A stretch of 64,000 bases of DNA from an uncultured Eubacteriales bacterium. GTDB lineage: Bacteria; Bacillota; Clostridia; Oscillospirales; Acutalibacteraceae. Both the position numbers and the translations under genes were made by a program. Positions 42,165 to 51,571 of this stretch are shown here, piece by piece. The stretch is taken from contig OMUY01000049.1 in NCBI GenBank assembly GCA_900314355.1, positions 1-64,000 on the forward strand, in the 5' to 3' direction. Each line of letters opens with the position of its first letter. Position 1 is the stretch's first letter. Below the pieces are notes generated by a model that was not told where the DNA came from, ran no database searches, and was given only the letters and a program-made list of their open reading frames with translations.

Positions 42165-42410
42165 TTAAAACTCCGTCAATAAATAACTCAGATTGATAAG
42201 ATAAATATATTTATTTAAATTTTACCACCTTTTGGCCGTATAAGTCAAATTATCTGTAAGCGAATACTTCAGAAAATTTCGGCATAACCAAAAAAATAAT
42301 TTTTTTTAAATATTTGTTCCCGGCTTTTATACCGGGAACTTTCATATGTGCTTGTTATAAATTTATTGCATCTGTACAGATAAGGCTGTTAAACGATTAC
42401 CAAAATTCGG
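42165..42410 (-). terminator. Intergenic region with terminator of the elaA unit (42316-42339)
   Basis: GTTCCCGG/CCGGGAAC stem (42316-42339) with T-rich DNA after it on the minus strand. The remainder is AT-rich without a gene. Confidence 0.65.
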
Positions 42411-42836
42411 TTACAAATATAATTTCATCTCTATGTGTTCAATTTCGTCTTCCAAAAACACATCGGACGTTTCTTTGAATCCGAATTTTTCGTAAAATCC
42501 TTTTGCCTGACATTGAGCGTGAATAACAACTGTTTGCGGATTAAAACGTTTTTTTATTTCGTCCAATCCTATTTTCAAAATTTTTCCGCCAAAACCCGAT
42601 TTGTGATATAATGTTACTACACGACCGAGACTTACGGTATTTTCATCTAAAGGATAAAATCTGAGATATGCCAAGACGCGTCCGTTATCTTCATAAAAAA
42701 TGTGGACGCTGTTGTAATCGATGCCGTCAAGATCCTGATATACGCAGTTTTGCTCGACAACAAATATCTCCGCTCTGAGTCTCAGTATTTCATATAGTTC
42801 CTTTGTTGTGAGTTCATTGAAAGTTTTAATTTCCAT
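42411..42836 (-). CDS. ElaA-like GNAT acetyltransferase
   Basis: This 141-residue protein opens FNELTTKELYEILRLRAEIFVVEQNC, with YQDLDGIDYNSVHIFYE and SLGRVVTLYHKSGFGGKIL; the latter is the acetyl-CoA loop. QAKGFYEKFGFKE is the last GNAT motif. ElaA proteins are small acetyltransferases of unknown substrate. It follows the GH5 gene by 32 bases on the same strand. Confidence 0.85.
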   Translation of the reverse strand: MEIKTFNELTTKELYEILRLRAEIFVVEQNCVYQDLDGIDYNSVHIFYEDNGRVLAYLRFYPLDENTVSLGRVVTLYHKSGFGGKILKIGLDEIKKRFNPQTVVIHAQCQAKGFYEKFGFKETSDVFLEDEIEHIEMKLYL

Positions 42837-42868
42837 ATTGCTGCTTGTAAAACTAAATTTTTATAGAA

Positions 42869-44338
42869 TCAGTAATTAAACGTCAGTTCATTTTTGCCTG
42901 CGGCAGATGCGATATGCAAAATAGTATATCCGTCAAAATATTCCGCCTCGGTTTTTGAACTTGAATTTATGTTTTTAGGTTTTGTGGGACAATATACTTC
43001 TGCTTCCGCATTTTCATTTGCGGAATCATATACGAGTTTGAATTTTTTGGAATTGAAATCAACACCGTATGATATTATCCGCCCGTCAACGAAAACAGGG
43101 TAGGGCCGTGATAAAATATCCATGATAGGAGTGTCTTTAAAATCCATTCCGAACGCCCAGAATGTATGAGACCATTTATTTTTATCAAATAAATTTATCT
43201 GATATTTCAGTCCCGGATAATCAGGGATTCCGGGTACAACTCCGCCGTATTCTCCGACTATGACGGGGCAGGAAAGTCTGTCCTGCGTTTTCTTATGTTC
43301 TTCGAAAATCCTGTCTACTCTGTCAGGAGATTGAAGATTTGTGTTTTCGGAATCGACGGTAATGTCGTAACCGTGAGGTGCAAATACAATGTTTTCGTCT
43401 GTTTTTCCGTCGTCATAAACTATTTTGGGACACAGACAAGGCATTGCAACATTTGACCAATAGGAGTTTTCTATAACTATCAATTTTTCCTTGTCTATCT
43501 GTCTTATCGCGGATGAAATTTTTTTCAAAAACGGATAATAATAATCCATTGTAAATTTAGAGTTCAATCTACTGCCCGCGCTTGTGGCAGAAACAAAAAT
43601 ATCACCTGTTACAGCGCCGAGAGCGCCTTCAACAACGCTTGTTTCAGCCATTTTTCTTATTGTTTTTATCTTTGGAATTTTGGGTGATACAACAAGACCG
43701 ACTGCTTTAGCTGCAACCGAAGCAAAAATTTTAAAGCTGTCCGTACCCGGACAAGGCTCGTTGTAAATATCATAACCGATAATATTTTTTTTGTCTTTGT
43801 AGTAGTTTACCACGTATTTCCACATGTCGGCAAAATGGTCTTGAAGACCTTTTCCGTAAACCTCTCTGTTATTCCAGAAATTGTCAGATGCCTTATGAAC
43901 TGCCGGGTCAATAAAATAACCCATAGCCCATATTATTTTTGATTTGTGATATTTTTTTCCATCTGAAACAGTTGCCCATCTCGGCGCGCCGTCGCTGTAT
44001 TGAGCAGAATAAAGATCCTGATGCATATCCAAGAAAACGTAAATTCCGTATTTTGCACAGAGATCAATATAGCCTGAAAACAGATTCAGATAATCTTTGT
44101 CGTAAATGCCGCATTCAGGTTCTACCGCGTCCCATTGAAGTCCGAGCCTGACCAAATTTATACCTTTTGACTTAAGATATGAAAACATGCTTTCATCCCA
44201 GTCTGTTGGTGTATAGTTTTTTCTGAACGGATTTGTTTCGGATTGTCTGCCTTTGTAAACGAGATTTACTCCGTTAAATATTCTCTCTCGTCCTTTGTCG
44301 TCGATGAATCTTAATTTGTCTGTTCTGATTTTGTCCAT
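42869..44338 (-). CDS. GH5 glycoside hydrolase, endoglycoceramidase-like
   Basis: This 489-residue TIM-barrel hydrolase has FNGVNLVYKGR, GINLVRLGLQWDAVEP and FLDMHQDLYS at early strands. IIGYDIYNEPCPG contains the acid/base Glu and PVIVGEYGGVVPG the nucleophile Glu, as in GH5. The FAPHGYD segment and an all-beta C-terminal domain (from about 405) resemble endoglycoceramidases. No signal peptide is present, unlike secreted relatives, so it should work inside the cell or after cell lysis. Glycosphingolipid as substrate is an inference from similarity. Confidence 0.75.
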   Translation of the reverse strand: MDKIRTDKLRFIDDKGRERIFNGVNLVYKGRQSETNPFRKNYTPTDWDESMFSYLKSKGINLVRLGLQWDAVEPECGIYDKDYLNLFSGYIDLCAKYGIYVFLDMHQDLYSAQYSDGAPRWATVSDGKKYHKSKIIWAMGYFIDPAVHKASDNFWNNREVYGKGLQDHFADMWKYVVNYYKDKKNIIGYDIYNEPCPGTDSFKIFASVAAKAVGLVVSPKIPKIKTIRKMAETSVVEGALGAVTGDIFVSATSAGSRLNSKFTMDYYYPFLKKISSAIRQIDKEKLIVIENSYWSNVAMPCLCPKIVYDDGKTDENIVFAPHGYDITVDSENTNLQSPDRVDRIFEEHKKTQDRLSCPVIVGEYGGVVPGIPDYPGLKYQINLFDKNKWSHTFWAFGMDFKDTPIMDILSRPYPVFVDGRIISYGVDFNSKKFKLVYDSANENAEAEVYCPTKPKNINSSSKTEAEYFDGYTILHIASAAGKNELTFNY

Positions 44339-44474
44339 AAAAACCGCCTAATAAGTATTGATTTTTATTATATTTCATTTTTTTAAGTAATGAATAATAA
44401 ATAACTATTTTGTCGTTTACAAAACATTAAAAAAATTATAACATATATTAAGTGTTTTGTCTAATATTATTTTT

Positions 44475-44509
44475 TTATAAAAAAGACGCCCGAATATAAA
44501 TCGGACGTC
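44475..44509 (-). terminator. Terminator of the MBOAT/DHHW operon
   Basis: GACGTCCGA/TCGGGCGTC on the minus strand with one mismatch, followed by TTTTTTATAAAAAAAT. Confidence 0.8.
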
Positions 44510-44520
44510 ATAAATTTTAT

Positions 44521-45954
44521 TTAAAGATTTTCGGAAAGCAGGCTTATAAGATCAGAATTTCTTGTCATGGAGATATTATTTTGAATAATAACGTCATTTA
44601 CACCGTTTTCAATAGCGAATTGAGTAATATCGCCGGAGAAATACCTGTAATCAATTATGTAAACCGTTTGATAATTGCATGTGAGGTATGGAGCAAACGC
44701 ATTTCCGAATGATTCTTTTACGAGAACGCATTTTTTTCCGTTTGTTACGCTTGGATTAGTGGCAACCGATATCGGATTGTCACCGCCTATAAAGCAGAGG
44801 TATTTGTATGATGAACTGTAAGAAGACGCATCACAGATAAGCGGCCATTCAATGTAAGACGAGCTGCCTTTTTCCTGCATCTTGAATGATACGTTATAAG
44901 GAGGTTTGTATGCAAAAACCGTATCGGGTGAGCTTTCCAATGCTGAAGATTTGCCGGAATCATTATAAAACGACCCTAAGAAGTTATCAAATTTATACTG
45001 AGTGAATTTTGTGAGACTTTCATATTTCTGACCCGAGACAGAGCAGAACTGAGCATACGCATAATATGCGCCGAGTGCGCTCCAGTGATGGTCGGTTCTG
45101 AAATAAGTATACTCATTTTTATGAGCTCTTTCGAGATCATATATCATAACAGGCTTTACGTTGCCGTTTAGTTTTGAAGTGATATAGTTAATTGCTTCAT
45201 TCTGGTCGGATGTATTTAATTTCTTCCTGACATCGTCGGAAAGTTTAATGTCCATACTTGTGGGAATCAACATATTGTAGACATTAATATTTTTAGCTTT
45301 GAGTTCATTTGCTGCCGAGTTGACAGCCTGAGCATATTTATCTGCTTTTTCTTTAACAAAATTATAGTATTCATACCCTGCGTTGTCGTAGATATAAATA
45401 GACCCGAGATTTTGTTCTATCGGCTTGCCGCCGTTAGATTTTGATTTTGTTGTTTCTTCGGCGGAAGGAAGAGCGGGAGATAATAAATCGTCTTTTGACC
45501 CTGTCGAACTTACCTCGTTCTCCTGTATCCCGGTCACGTTTACAACGTTTTGAGTCTGGCTTTCGGCTTCGGGAATCTTTTCGTTTTTAGTTTCTGAATA
45601 ATGACTTATCTTATCCGAAATACCTATAAGTTTTTTTGTGGTCATTGAAACTTTGACAAGATTTTCTCTGAACGGATATGTATCTGAAAACCAAAGATTT
45701 ATTCCGTCAAAATAATCACCTGAAAATAATGATGAAAGTGTGAATTTAGGAAAAGAGGCAAGATTTCTCTTTTCAGACTCTGAATATTTTGGTCTGAGCC
45801 AGAAAAGAGCCGAAATTATCAGTAATATCCCCATTGATATGCAAAAAATCAACGAGCCGATGTTGAATGCGTGTTTTCTGAAACGAACATTTGCTTTATA
45901 TTTTCTGTCGTTTTTGTTATTAGTCAATTTAATTTCTCCTTCCAAATAATTCAA
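44521..45954 (-). CDS. DHHW-family (AlgJ/AlgX-like) O-acetylation protein
   Basis: This 477-residue protein has one N-terminal membrane segment (about residues 31-51) and an extracellular SGNH-like domain. YFRTDHHWSALGAYYAYAQF is the DHHW signature, and CVLVKESFGNAFAPYL is the block with the likely catalytic Ser. A Ser/Thr/Glu-rich insert (about 115-185) is probably disordered. Relatives move acetyl groups onto surface polysaccharides together with an AlgI-type MBOAT, which is the gene directly upstream (8-base gap). Confidence 0.85.
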   Translation of the reverse strand: MNYLEGEIKLTNNKNDRKYKANVRFRKHAFNIGSLIFCISMGILLIISALFWLRPKYSESEKRNLASFPKFTLSSLFSGDYFDGINLWFSDTYPFRENLVKVSMTTKKLIGISDKISHYSETKNEKIPEAESQTQNVVNVTGIQENEVSSTGSKDDLLSPALPSAEETTKSKSNGGKPIEQNLGSIYIYDNAGYEYYNFVKEKADKYAQAVNSAANELKAKNINVYNMLIPTSMDIKLSDDVRKKLNTSDQNEAINYITSKLNGNVKPVMIYDLERAHKNEYTYFRTDHHWSALGAYYAYAQFCSVSGQKYESLTKFTQYKFDNFLGSFYNDSGKSSALESSPDTVFAYKPPYNVSFKMQEKGSSSYIEWPLICDASSYSSSYKYLCFIGGDNPISVATNPSVTNGKKCVLVKESFGNAFAPYLTCNYQTVYIIDYRYFSGDITQFAIENGVNDVIIQNNISMTRNSDLISLLSENL

Positions 45955-45962
45955 AATTCAAA

Positions 45963-47432
45963 TCAAAACTGGAAGTACAGGAAGGGATTATATGTGTCGC
46001 CGACAAGGCTTACGCACGAAATAATCAGTAAAACCGACGGAATTATAGCCCTGTAAATTGAATACGTCGTATTTACAAGCGAACTTTCTCCGGAAACAGA
46101 GTTTATTTTCCTTTTAAGCTTTGGAATAATTGAAGTGCATGAAAAACATGCGATAATCAAAAAGATGATGCTTGAGAAAACATAAGTTGACGCTTCGTGC
46201 GTAATAAAACTATTGGAATTCAGGCAGAACATTCCCTTTAAAACTGTTCCGAGAAGTTTCATATTTTGGAATTTGAATAATATCCAACCGAAAAATACGA
46301 CAACAAGCACGTACAGATGCTGCCAGAACGAGGCAAACCTTTTTAGCTTTTCGCCGAAAATGTATTTTTCGAGAGCGAGGAAAACGAAATAATAAAGTCC
46401 CCATAATACAAAATTCCAAGACGCACCATGCCATAATCCGGTAAGCGCCCAGACTGCAAACATATTGAAAATGTGTCTCGGCACGGAAACTCTGTTGCCG
46501 CCGAGAGGAATATAGACGTAATCACGGAAAAACGACCCTAATGACATATGCCATCTTCTCCAGAATTCCGTTATTGATTTTGATTCATACGGATAGTCGA
46601 AATTTTCTTTGTAATGGAATCCCGACATAAGTCCCATTCCGATAGCCATATCCGAATAAGCAGAGAAATCAAGATATATCTGAAGCATGTAGAAAAGTAT
46701 GCCTATCCATAAATCAAATGCGGAATGAGAGGAGAGTATATCTATATTTTTCGCAATATCCGCGGTGTTTTTTATCGCCGCATCTGTAAGCAGAAGATTG
46801 TCGGCAAATGAACCGCAGTTGTTTGCGAACAGAACTTTTTTTGCAAGTCCCGAAGAAAATCTCATAACACCCTTGTTGAAATCACCGGATTTAACTTTTC
46901 TGTTAATAAGCTCATTTTCTACGTCTGAATATCTTACGATAGGACCGGCAATACATTGATGAAACAGCGACGCGTATAAAAGCACCATGAAGTAATCAGG
47001 CTGAGCGTCGACGTCATCTCTATATACGTCAACAACATAAGAAATAAGCTGGAATGTGTAAAACGAAATACCGATCGGCAGAGCGATGGCAGGAACTTTC
47101 TCTGGATATCCTGTCAGATATTTGAGGTTTTGCATAGTCCACGTACCGTACTTGAAAATGCCAAGCAAACCTAAAGCTATGATGAGCGAAATTATAAGCC
47201 ACAGCTTTTTTCTGCCAACAGAGTCTTCTCTGCTTATTTTCAGTGCAAAGAACCAACAGCAAAAACTCATAAAAAGAAGCAATAGCACATAAATAGGTTC
47301 TCCCCAGGCGTAAAAGACCAGAGAGAACACAAGCATAACAATATTTTTCTGTTTATTGTTTTTTGCAAGAAAGCAAAAAAGCATATTCAGAGGCAGAAAG
47401 GCGCATACGAAAATTAAACTTGAGAAAACCAT
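45963..47432 (-). CDS. AlgI-type MBOAT O-acyltransferase
   Basis: This 489-residue protein has about ten membrane helices. IALPIGISFYTFQLISYVVDVYR, FWRRWHMSLGSFFRDYVYIPLGG and the catalytic-His motif ALTGLWHGASWNF are classic AlgI/MBOAT. It passes acetyl groups across the membrane to its DHHW partner for O-acetylation of a surface polymer. With the DltB-like protein at 5.7 kb it is the second MBOAT of the window, from a clearly different subfamily. Confidence 0.9.
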   Translation of the reverse strand: MVFSSLIFVCAFLPLNMLFCFLAKNNKQKNIVMLVFSLVFYAWGEPIYVLLLLFMSFCCWFFALKISREDSVGRKKLWLIISLIIALGLLGIFKYGTWTMQNLKYLTGYPEKVPAIALPIGISFYTFQLISYVVDVYRDDVDAQPDYFMVLLYASLFHQCIAGPIVRYSDVENELINRKVKSGDFNKGVMRFSSGLAKKVLFANNCGSFADNLLLTDAAIKNTADIAKNIDILSSHSAFDLWIGILFYMLQIYLDFSAYSDMAIGMGLMSGFHYKENFDYPYESKSITEFWRRWHMSLGSFFRDYVYIPLGGNRVSVPRHIFNMFAVWALTGLWHGASWNFVLWGLYYFVFLALEKYIFGEKLKRFASFWQHLYVLVVVFFGWILFKFQNMKLLGTVLKGMFCLNSNSFITHEASTYVFSSIIFLIIACFSCTSIIPKLKRKINSVSGESSLVNTTYSIYRAIIPSVLLIISCVSLVGDTYNPFLYFQF

Positions 47433-47472
47433 TTTTTCATCTTTCTATTATATAAAAATCCTTAGCAGTTAT

Positions 47473-47500
47473 ATTATAAACCAATATAGCGTTTTTGCAA
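47473..47500 (-). promoter_or_regulatory. Promoter of the MBOAT/DHHW operon
   Basis: On the minus strand, TTGCAA (47495-47500), 16 bp, TATAAT (47473-47478), about 41 bases before the start. Confidence 0.55.
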
Positions 47501-47539
47501 GATGTTTGATTGTTAATTTTTTGTGAATTTATGAAACTA

Positions 47540-47573
47540 AAAACAATTAAGCGAAATATAAATCATTTCGCTT
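47540..47573 (-). terminator. Terminator of the aro operon
   Basis: AAGCGAAAT/ATTTCGCTT, a 9-bp stem followed on the minus strand by AATTGTTTTTAG, 24 bases after aroQ. Confidence 0.75.
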
Positions 47574-47596
47574 ATAATAGTTATTTAAATATTTTT

Positions 47597-48037
47597 TTAT
47601 TTTATTTCATTTTGCTGTTTCAAAAGCTCCAGTGCCTTTATATAGCCGTTAAGACCTTCGCCGATAACATGAGCGAAGCATGCCTGACCTGCGTATGAAA
47701 CTTTTCTGAATTCATCCCGTTTGTTTATATCTGTTATATGAACCTCGACAGCGGGAATTTTTACAGCTTTTAATGCGTCAAGTATAGCTACAGACGTATG
47801 TGTGTACGCCGCAGGGTTTATGACTATACCGTCAATTTTTCCGTAAGCTTCCTGAATTTTATCAACGATATCGCCTTCGTGGTTGGACTGATAACATTCT
47901 ATTTCGATATTATTTTCTTTACCCCATTTTCTAATCATCGAGATAAGACTCTGATAATTCTCTTTTCCGTAAAGATTTGGTTCTCTAATCCCTAACATAT
48001 TGATATTGGGTCCGTTTATTACAAGAAATTTTTTCAT
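47597..48037 (-). CDS. aroQ: 3-dehydroquinate dehydratase, type II
   Basis: This 146-residue protein starts FLVINGPNINMLGIREPNLYG, the type II signature with the catalytic Tyr, and has ECYQSNHEGDIVDKIQEA, GIVINPAAYTHTSVAI and EVHITDINKRDEFR. It dehydrates 3-dehydroquinate to 3-dehydroshikimate as a dodecamer. It is the last gene of the aromatic operon, one base after aroEK. Confidence 0.95.
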   Translation of the reverse strand: MKKFLVINGPNINMLGIREPNLYGKENYQSLISMIRKWGKENNIEIECYQSNHEGDIVDKIQEAYGKIDGIVINPAAYTHTSVAILDALKAVKIPAVEVHITDINKRDEFRKVSYAGQACFAHVIGEGLNGYIKALELLKQQNEIK

Positions 48038-48038
48038 T

Positions 48039-49289
48039 TTAATTTTTCCTTTTTTTTATGAGATTCAAAATATTTCGAGCATTTATTTTCGGATTGAGAT
48101 TTTCAACCTGATAAGTAAAATCTGCGGCTTTCAAATAAAGCGGCAATCTTTCTTCTTTCATTTTTCTCAAATCGTTTTTCATAGAAAGCGGCCTGCCGTC
48201 TTTCGGCAGAGAGTCCACATCTCTGTCAAGGTAAACTACAAAACTATTTTGTCTTATAGCGAAGATATTTTTCTGTCTTTTAACAACGCCGCCGCCGGTT
48301 GAAATGACGAGTCCGCTTTTTTTTGAAAACTTTTCTGTGATTTCAGACTCGATATCTCTGAATTTTTCTTCTCCGTATTTTGAGAAAAATTCAGGTATAG
48401 GCATGTTTATTTTTTTTACTATTTCGTCGTCGGTGTCGATAAAATCTCTGCCTGTTATTTCGGAAATGGCTTTTCCGACAGTGGATTTTCCGCTTCCCGG
48501 CATACCTATCAGAGTGATGTTTGACAATTTGAAATTGATTTTGTCGGTTATTTCGTCAATCACAGAATTGTCAATTTTTTTATTTGTAAAATATTCAGAC
48601 GCTTGTTTTGCCTGAGCCACAAGCATAGAAAGTCCCGATATGTGATTTACTTTTCTTTCCTCGCAGTCTAACATCAATCTTGTTTTCCCTGGATTGTAAA
48701 TCATATCTACGACGCCTTCAAGATCAGGAAAAATTGATATGTCAACAGGGGAGACGAGATTTTTTGGGTACATACCGACCGGAGTGCAGTTTACTATAAT
48801 ATTCGCATCGGAATTAACAGATATATTGTCGTAATTATTTTCTCCGTGTCTTGAAATAATTACGATATCTTTTGCTCCGCGATCATAAATTACGTTTCTC
48901 GCAGTAAGTGAAGCGCCGCCTGAACCTAAAATGATAACTTTTTTTCCTTCCGCGTCAATTCCTCCTTTGTCTAACATATAGGAGAAACCGAAATAATCTG
49001 TATTGTGTCCGGAAAGTGATCCGTCCTCTTCTTTTACAATGGTATTGACGCTGCCTATTTTTTTTGCGAATGAATCGATTCTGTCAAGGTATGGCATAAC
49101 CGTTTTTTTATATGGAATAGTAACATTTATAGCGTCAAAATCTCTTTTCTTAAGAAAATCGGCAACTTCGTTTTCTTCCATTGGCCACAAATTATAACTG
49201 TATGTGCCTAAATATGAATGTATCTGAGGCGACCAGCTGTGACCGAGAGGATTTCCTATAAGCCCGCATTTTTTCCTGATTTCAGACAT
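48039..49289 (-). CDS. aroE-aroK: Fused shikimate dehydrogenase / shikimate kinase
   Basis: The start at 49289 is chosen from GGAG 9 bases upstream, giving 416 residues and removing a 33-codon extension that overlaps pheA. Residues 1-245 are shikimate dehydrogenase: LIGNPLGHSWSPQIHSYL, NVTIPYKKTVMPYLD and ILGSGGASLTARNV. Residues 255-416 are shikimate kinase: LIGMPGSGKSTVGKAI, DFIDTDDEI, FRDIESE, ISTGGGVVKR. The fusion couples two consecutive NADPH- and ATP-dependent steps. It lies between pheA and aroQ in the operon. Confidence 0.92.
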   Translation of the reverse strand: MSEIRKKCGLIGNPLGHSWSPQIHSYLGTYSYNLWPMEENEVADFLKKRDFDAINVTIPYKKTVMPYLDRIDSFAKKIGSVNTIVKEEDGSLSGHNTDYFGFSYMLDKGGIDAEGKKVIILGSGGASLTARNVIYDRGAKDIVIISRHGENNYDNISVNSDANIIVNCTPVGMYPKNLVSPVDISIFPDLEGVVDMIYNPGKTRLMLDCEERKVNHISGLSMLVAQAKQASEYFTNKKIDNSVIDEITDKINFKLSNITLIGMPGSGKSTVGKAISEITGRDFIDTDDEIVKKINMPIPEFFSKYGEEKFRDIESEITEKFSKKSGLVISTGGGVVKRQKNIFAIRQNSFVVYLDRDVDSLPKDGRPLSMKNDLRKMKEERLPLYLKAADFTYQVENLNPKINARNILNLIKKRKN

Positions 49290-49305
49290 TTCCAAATCTC
49301 CGTTT

Positions 49306-50472
49306 TTATAAGACTTCCGAATAGCTTCCGAAATATGTGAAATCCGTATTTTCATTGTAAAGCTCGTCAAAGAAGGCATAGAGATCATCCGAGTAGACGC
49401 TTATTTCAATGTCAAAATAAAAAGAAAACTCAAAATCCTTCTCCGGCACCGGTCTTGATTCAAGTTTAAGCATATTTATTCTGTGAGCATTAAGTTTTGT
49501 CAAAATAGAATAAAGAGAACCCGGTTTGTGTGCAGTTGTTAGCATCAGCGATGTTCTGTCGGCTCCGGGGTAAACCTCGCAATTTTTTGATACGCAGATG
49601 AATCTTGTATAATTATTTGTGACGTTTTGAACCGATTGATAAAGTTCCTGCAGATTATAAAGCTCCGCACAATCCGATGACGCTATGGCCGCTATATCTG
49701 TTCTTCCCGAATCGGCTACCATTTTTGCGGCGGCGGCTGTATTTTTAACAACAGTTACTTTTACGTTGTCAAGAGAATTAATAAATTCGGAACATTGAGA
49801 CAAAGCCTGCTCATGTGAAAAAATCTCTTTGATGTCTTCGATTTTTGCTCCGTGATTTACAAGAAGAGAATGATCTACATGTATTCTTATAGATCTGATT
49901 ATAAAGAATTTGTATTTTTTCATAAGGTCGTAAACCTTATTTACAGAACCTGCGGTACTGTTTTCTATCGGAAGAACACCGTATCTGCATTCTCCGGATT
50001 CGATTTTTTTCAATACGTCTTCCCAATTTTCAGTGTAAATAATTTGAGGATCTCTGAAAATTCTGTCGCACGCCTGCTGTGAATATGCGCCCTCGACTCC
50101 CTGACACGCAACTTTCACATGCTCGGGAAAAAGGCTCGGCGTATTTTCGAGCTTTTCTTTTATCATTGAAGAAACGGGACAAGAACCGTCGATATATTTG
50201 CGTTGATATGAACGAGAAAGACCGAATATCTCCGAATAAAGAATCCTTGTATATATTTTATTGTCGTCGCGTGAATAAGAAGAAACCTTATCGAGAACCT
50301 GTCTTTCTCTCTGTCTGTTTAAAACGGGAATGTTGTTTTTCTGTTTATATTTTGCTATCTCAAGAGAAGCGCTCATTCTCTCGTCAAAAAGCCTGACCAA
50401 CTGTTTGTCAATTTCATCGATTTTATCTCTGTATTTTTTTAAAGTATCCTGATTATCCATTTTTTTTGTCAA
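49306..50472 (-). CDS. pheA: Bifunctional chorismate mutase / prephenate dehydratase
   Basis: This protein is about 388 residues. The AroQ-type mutase comes first (about 5-90: IDEIDKQLVRLFDERMSASL). The dehydratase follows (VKVACQGVEGAYSQQACDRI, VLPIENSTAGSVNKVYDLM, NYTRFICVS) and then an ACT domain (TAHKPGSLYSILTKL, LESRPVPEKDFEF) for phenylalanine feedback. The start is TTG 50472 or ATG 50460; neither has a ribosome site, so translation probably depends on aroC ending 16 bases upstream. Confidence 0.92.
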   Translation of the reverse strand: MTKKMDNQDTLKKYRDKIDEIDKQLVRLFDERMSASLEIAKYKQKNNIPVLNRQRERQVLDKVSSYSRDDNKIYTRILYSEIFGLSRSYQRKYIDGSCPVSSMIKEKLENTPSLFPEHVKVACQGVEGAYSQQACDRIFRDPQIIYTENWEDVLKKIESGECRYGVLPIENSTAGSVNKVYDLMKKYKFFIIRSIRIHVDHSLLVNHGAKIEDIKEIFSHEQALSQCSEFINSLDNVKVTVVKNTAAAAKMVADSGRTDIAAIASSDCAELYNLQELYQSVQNVTNNYTRFICVSKNCEVYPGADRTSLMLTTAHKPGSLYSILTKLNAHRINMLKLESRPVPEKDFEFSFYFDIEISVYSDDLYAFFDELYNENTDFTYFGSYSEVL

Positions 50473-50488
50473 AAATAAAATAAATAAA

Positions 50489-51553
50489 TTAAATCATAAG
50501 GTCTGCAAATGTAATAGCCGCACAAGCCTCTATAACGGGGACGGCTCTGATCGCAATGCATGGATCATGTCTTCCTTTAATTTCAAGGTCTGTTTCTTGC
50601 ATTTCGGAAAGTGAAACCGTTCTCTGTTTTTTCGCTATTGACGCGGTCGGCTTTACAGCCGCTCTGAAAATAACAGGCATGCCTGTTGTGATTCCACCTG
50701 CAATTCCGCCTGAATTATTTGTTTCCGTAACTATTTTTCCGTCTTTTATGATGTAGTTGTCGTTATTTTCCGAGCCAAGTTTTTCTGATGAAGAAAATCC
50801 CGAGCCGAATTCTATTCCCTTAACTGCAGGAACGGCGAATACATTTCTTGAAATAATGTTTTCAATGCCGTCAAACATAGGGTCGCCAAGTCCGGCAGGA
50901 ACTCCGCTGACGGCACATTCTATTATTCCTCCCACCGAATCGCCTGCCTGCCTTGCAAGAGTTATTTTCTCCGCCATCAAACGGCCTTTTTCATCATTTA
51001 AAACAGGTATCTCTTTTTCTGTCAAATCATCGGGCTGAACAGACAAAGGGTTGAACGGTTCGTCATAAACGCCGTTGACAGAATAGACGTGCGCTTTTAT
51101 CTCAACGCCCTTATCTTTCAATATCTGCATAGCGACGGCGCCTGCAAAACAAAGCGGTGCAGTGAGCCTGCCGGAGAACTGACCGCCGCCTCTTATGTCG
51201 TTGAATCCGGAATATTTTATATAGGCTGGGTAATCCGAATGAGACGGCCTCGGATGATCTTTTAAAAAATCATAATCCGAGGAATGAACATTTGTATTTC
51301 TTATTACAGCGCAGACAGGAGCACCGCACGTTACTCCGTCAACTAACCCTGAAATTATCTCGGGAATATCGGCTTCTTTTCTCGGAGTTGAAAGTTTGTT
51401 TTTCCCGGGAGCGCGTCTTTTCATGAATTTGCCGATAAATTCGGCATCAAGTCTTATTCCTGCGGGAACCGAATCGATCACAACGCCTATCGCTTCGGAA
51501 TGAGACTGACCGAATATTTGAACTTTGAATTTATTGCCGGTAGATGATGACAT
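50489..51553 (-). CDS. aroC: Chorismate synthase
   Basis: This 354-residue FMN-dependent enzyme has the family signatures [72 protein letters not shown] and [17 protein letters not shown]. It makes chorismate from EPSP. GGxxSGR and the paired histidines are intact. It lies 18 bases after aroA. Confidence 0.96.
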   Translation of the reverse strand: MSSSTGNKFKVQIFGQSHSEAIGVVIDSVPAGIRLDAEFIGKFMKRRAPGKNKLSTPRKEADIPEIISGLVDGVTCGAPVCAVIRNTNVHSSDYDFLKDHPRPSHSDYPAYIKYSGFNDIRGGGQFSGRLTAPLCFAGAVAMQILKDKGVEIKAHVYSVNGVYDEPFNPLSVQPDDLTEKEIPVLNDEKGRLMAEKITLARQAGDSVGGIIECAVSGVPAGLGDPMFDGIENIISRNVFAVPAVKGIEFGSGFSSSEKLGSENNDNYIIKDGKIVTETNNSGGIAGGITTGMPVIFRAAVKPTASIAKKQRTVSLSEMQETDLEIKGRHDPCIAIRAVPVIEACAAITFADLMI

Positions 51554-51571
51554 TTTTAAAACCTATAATAT

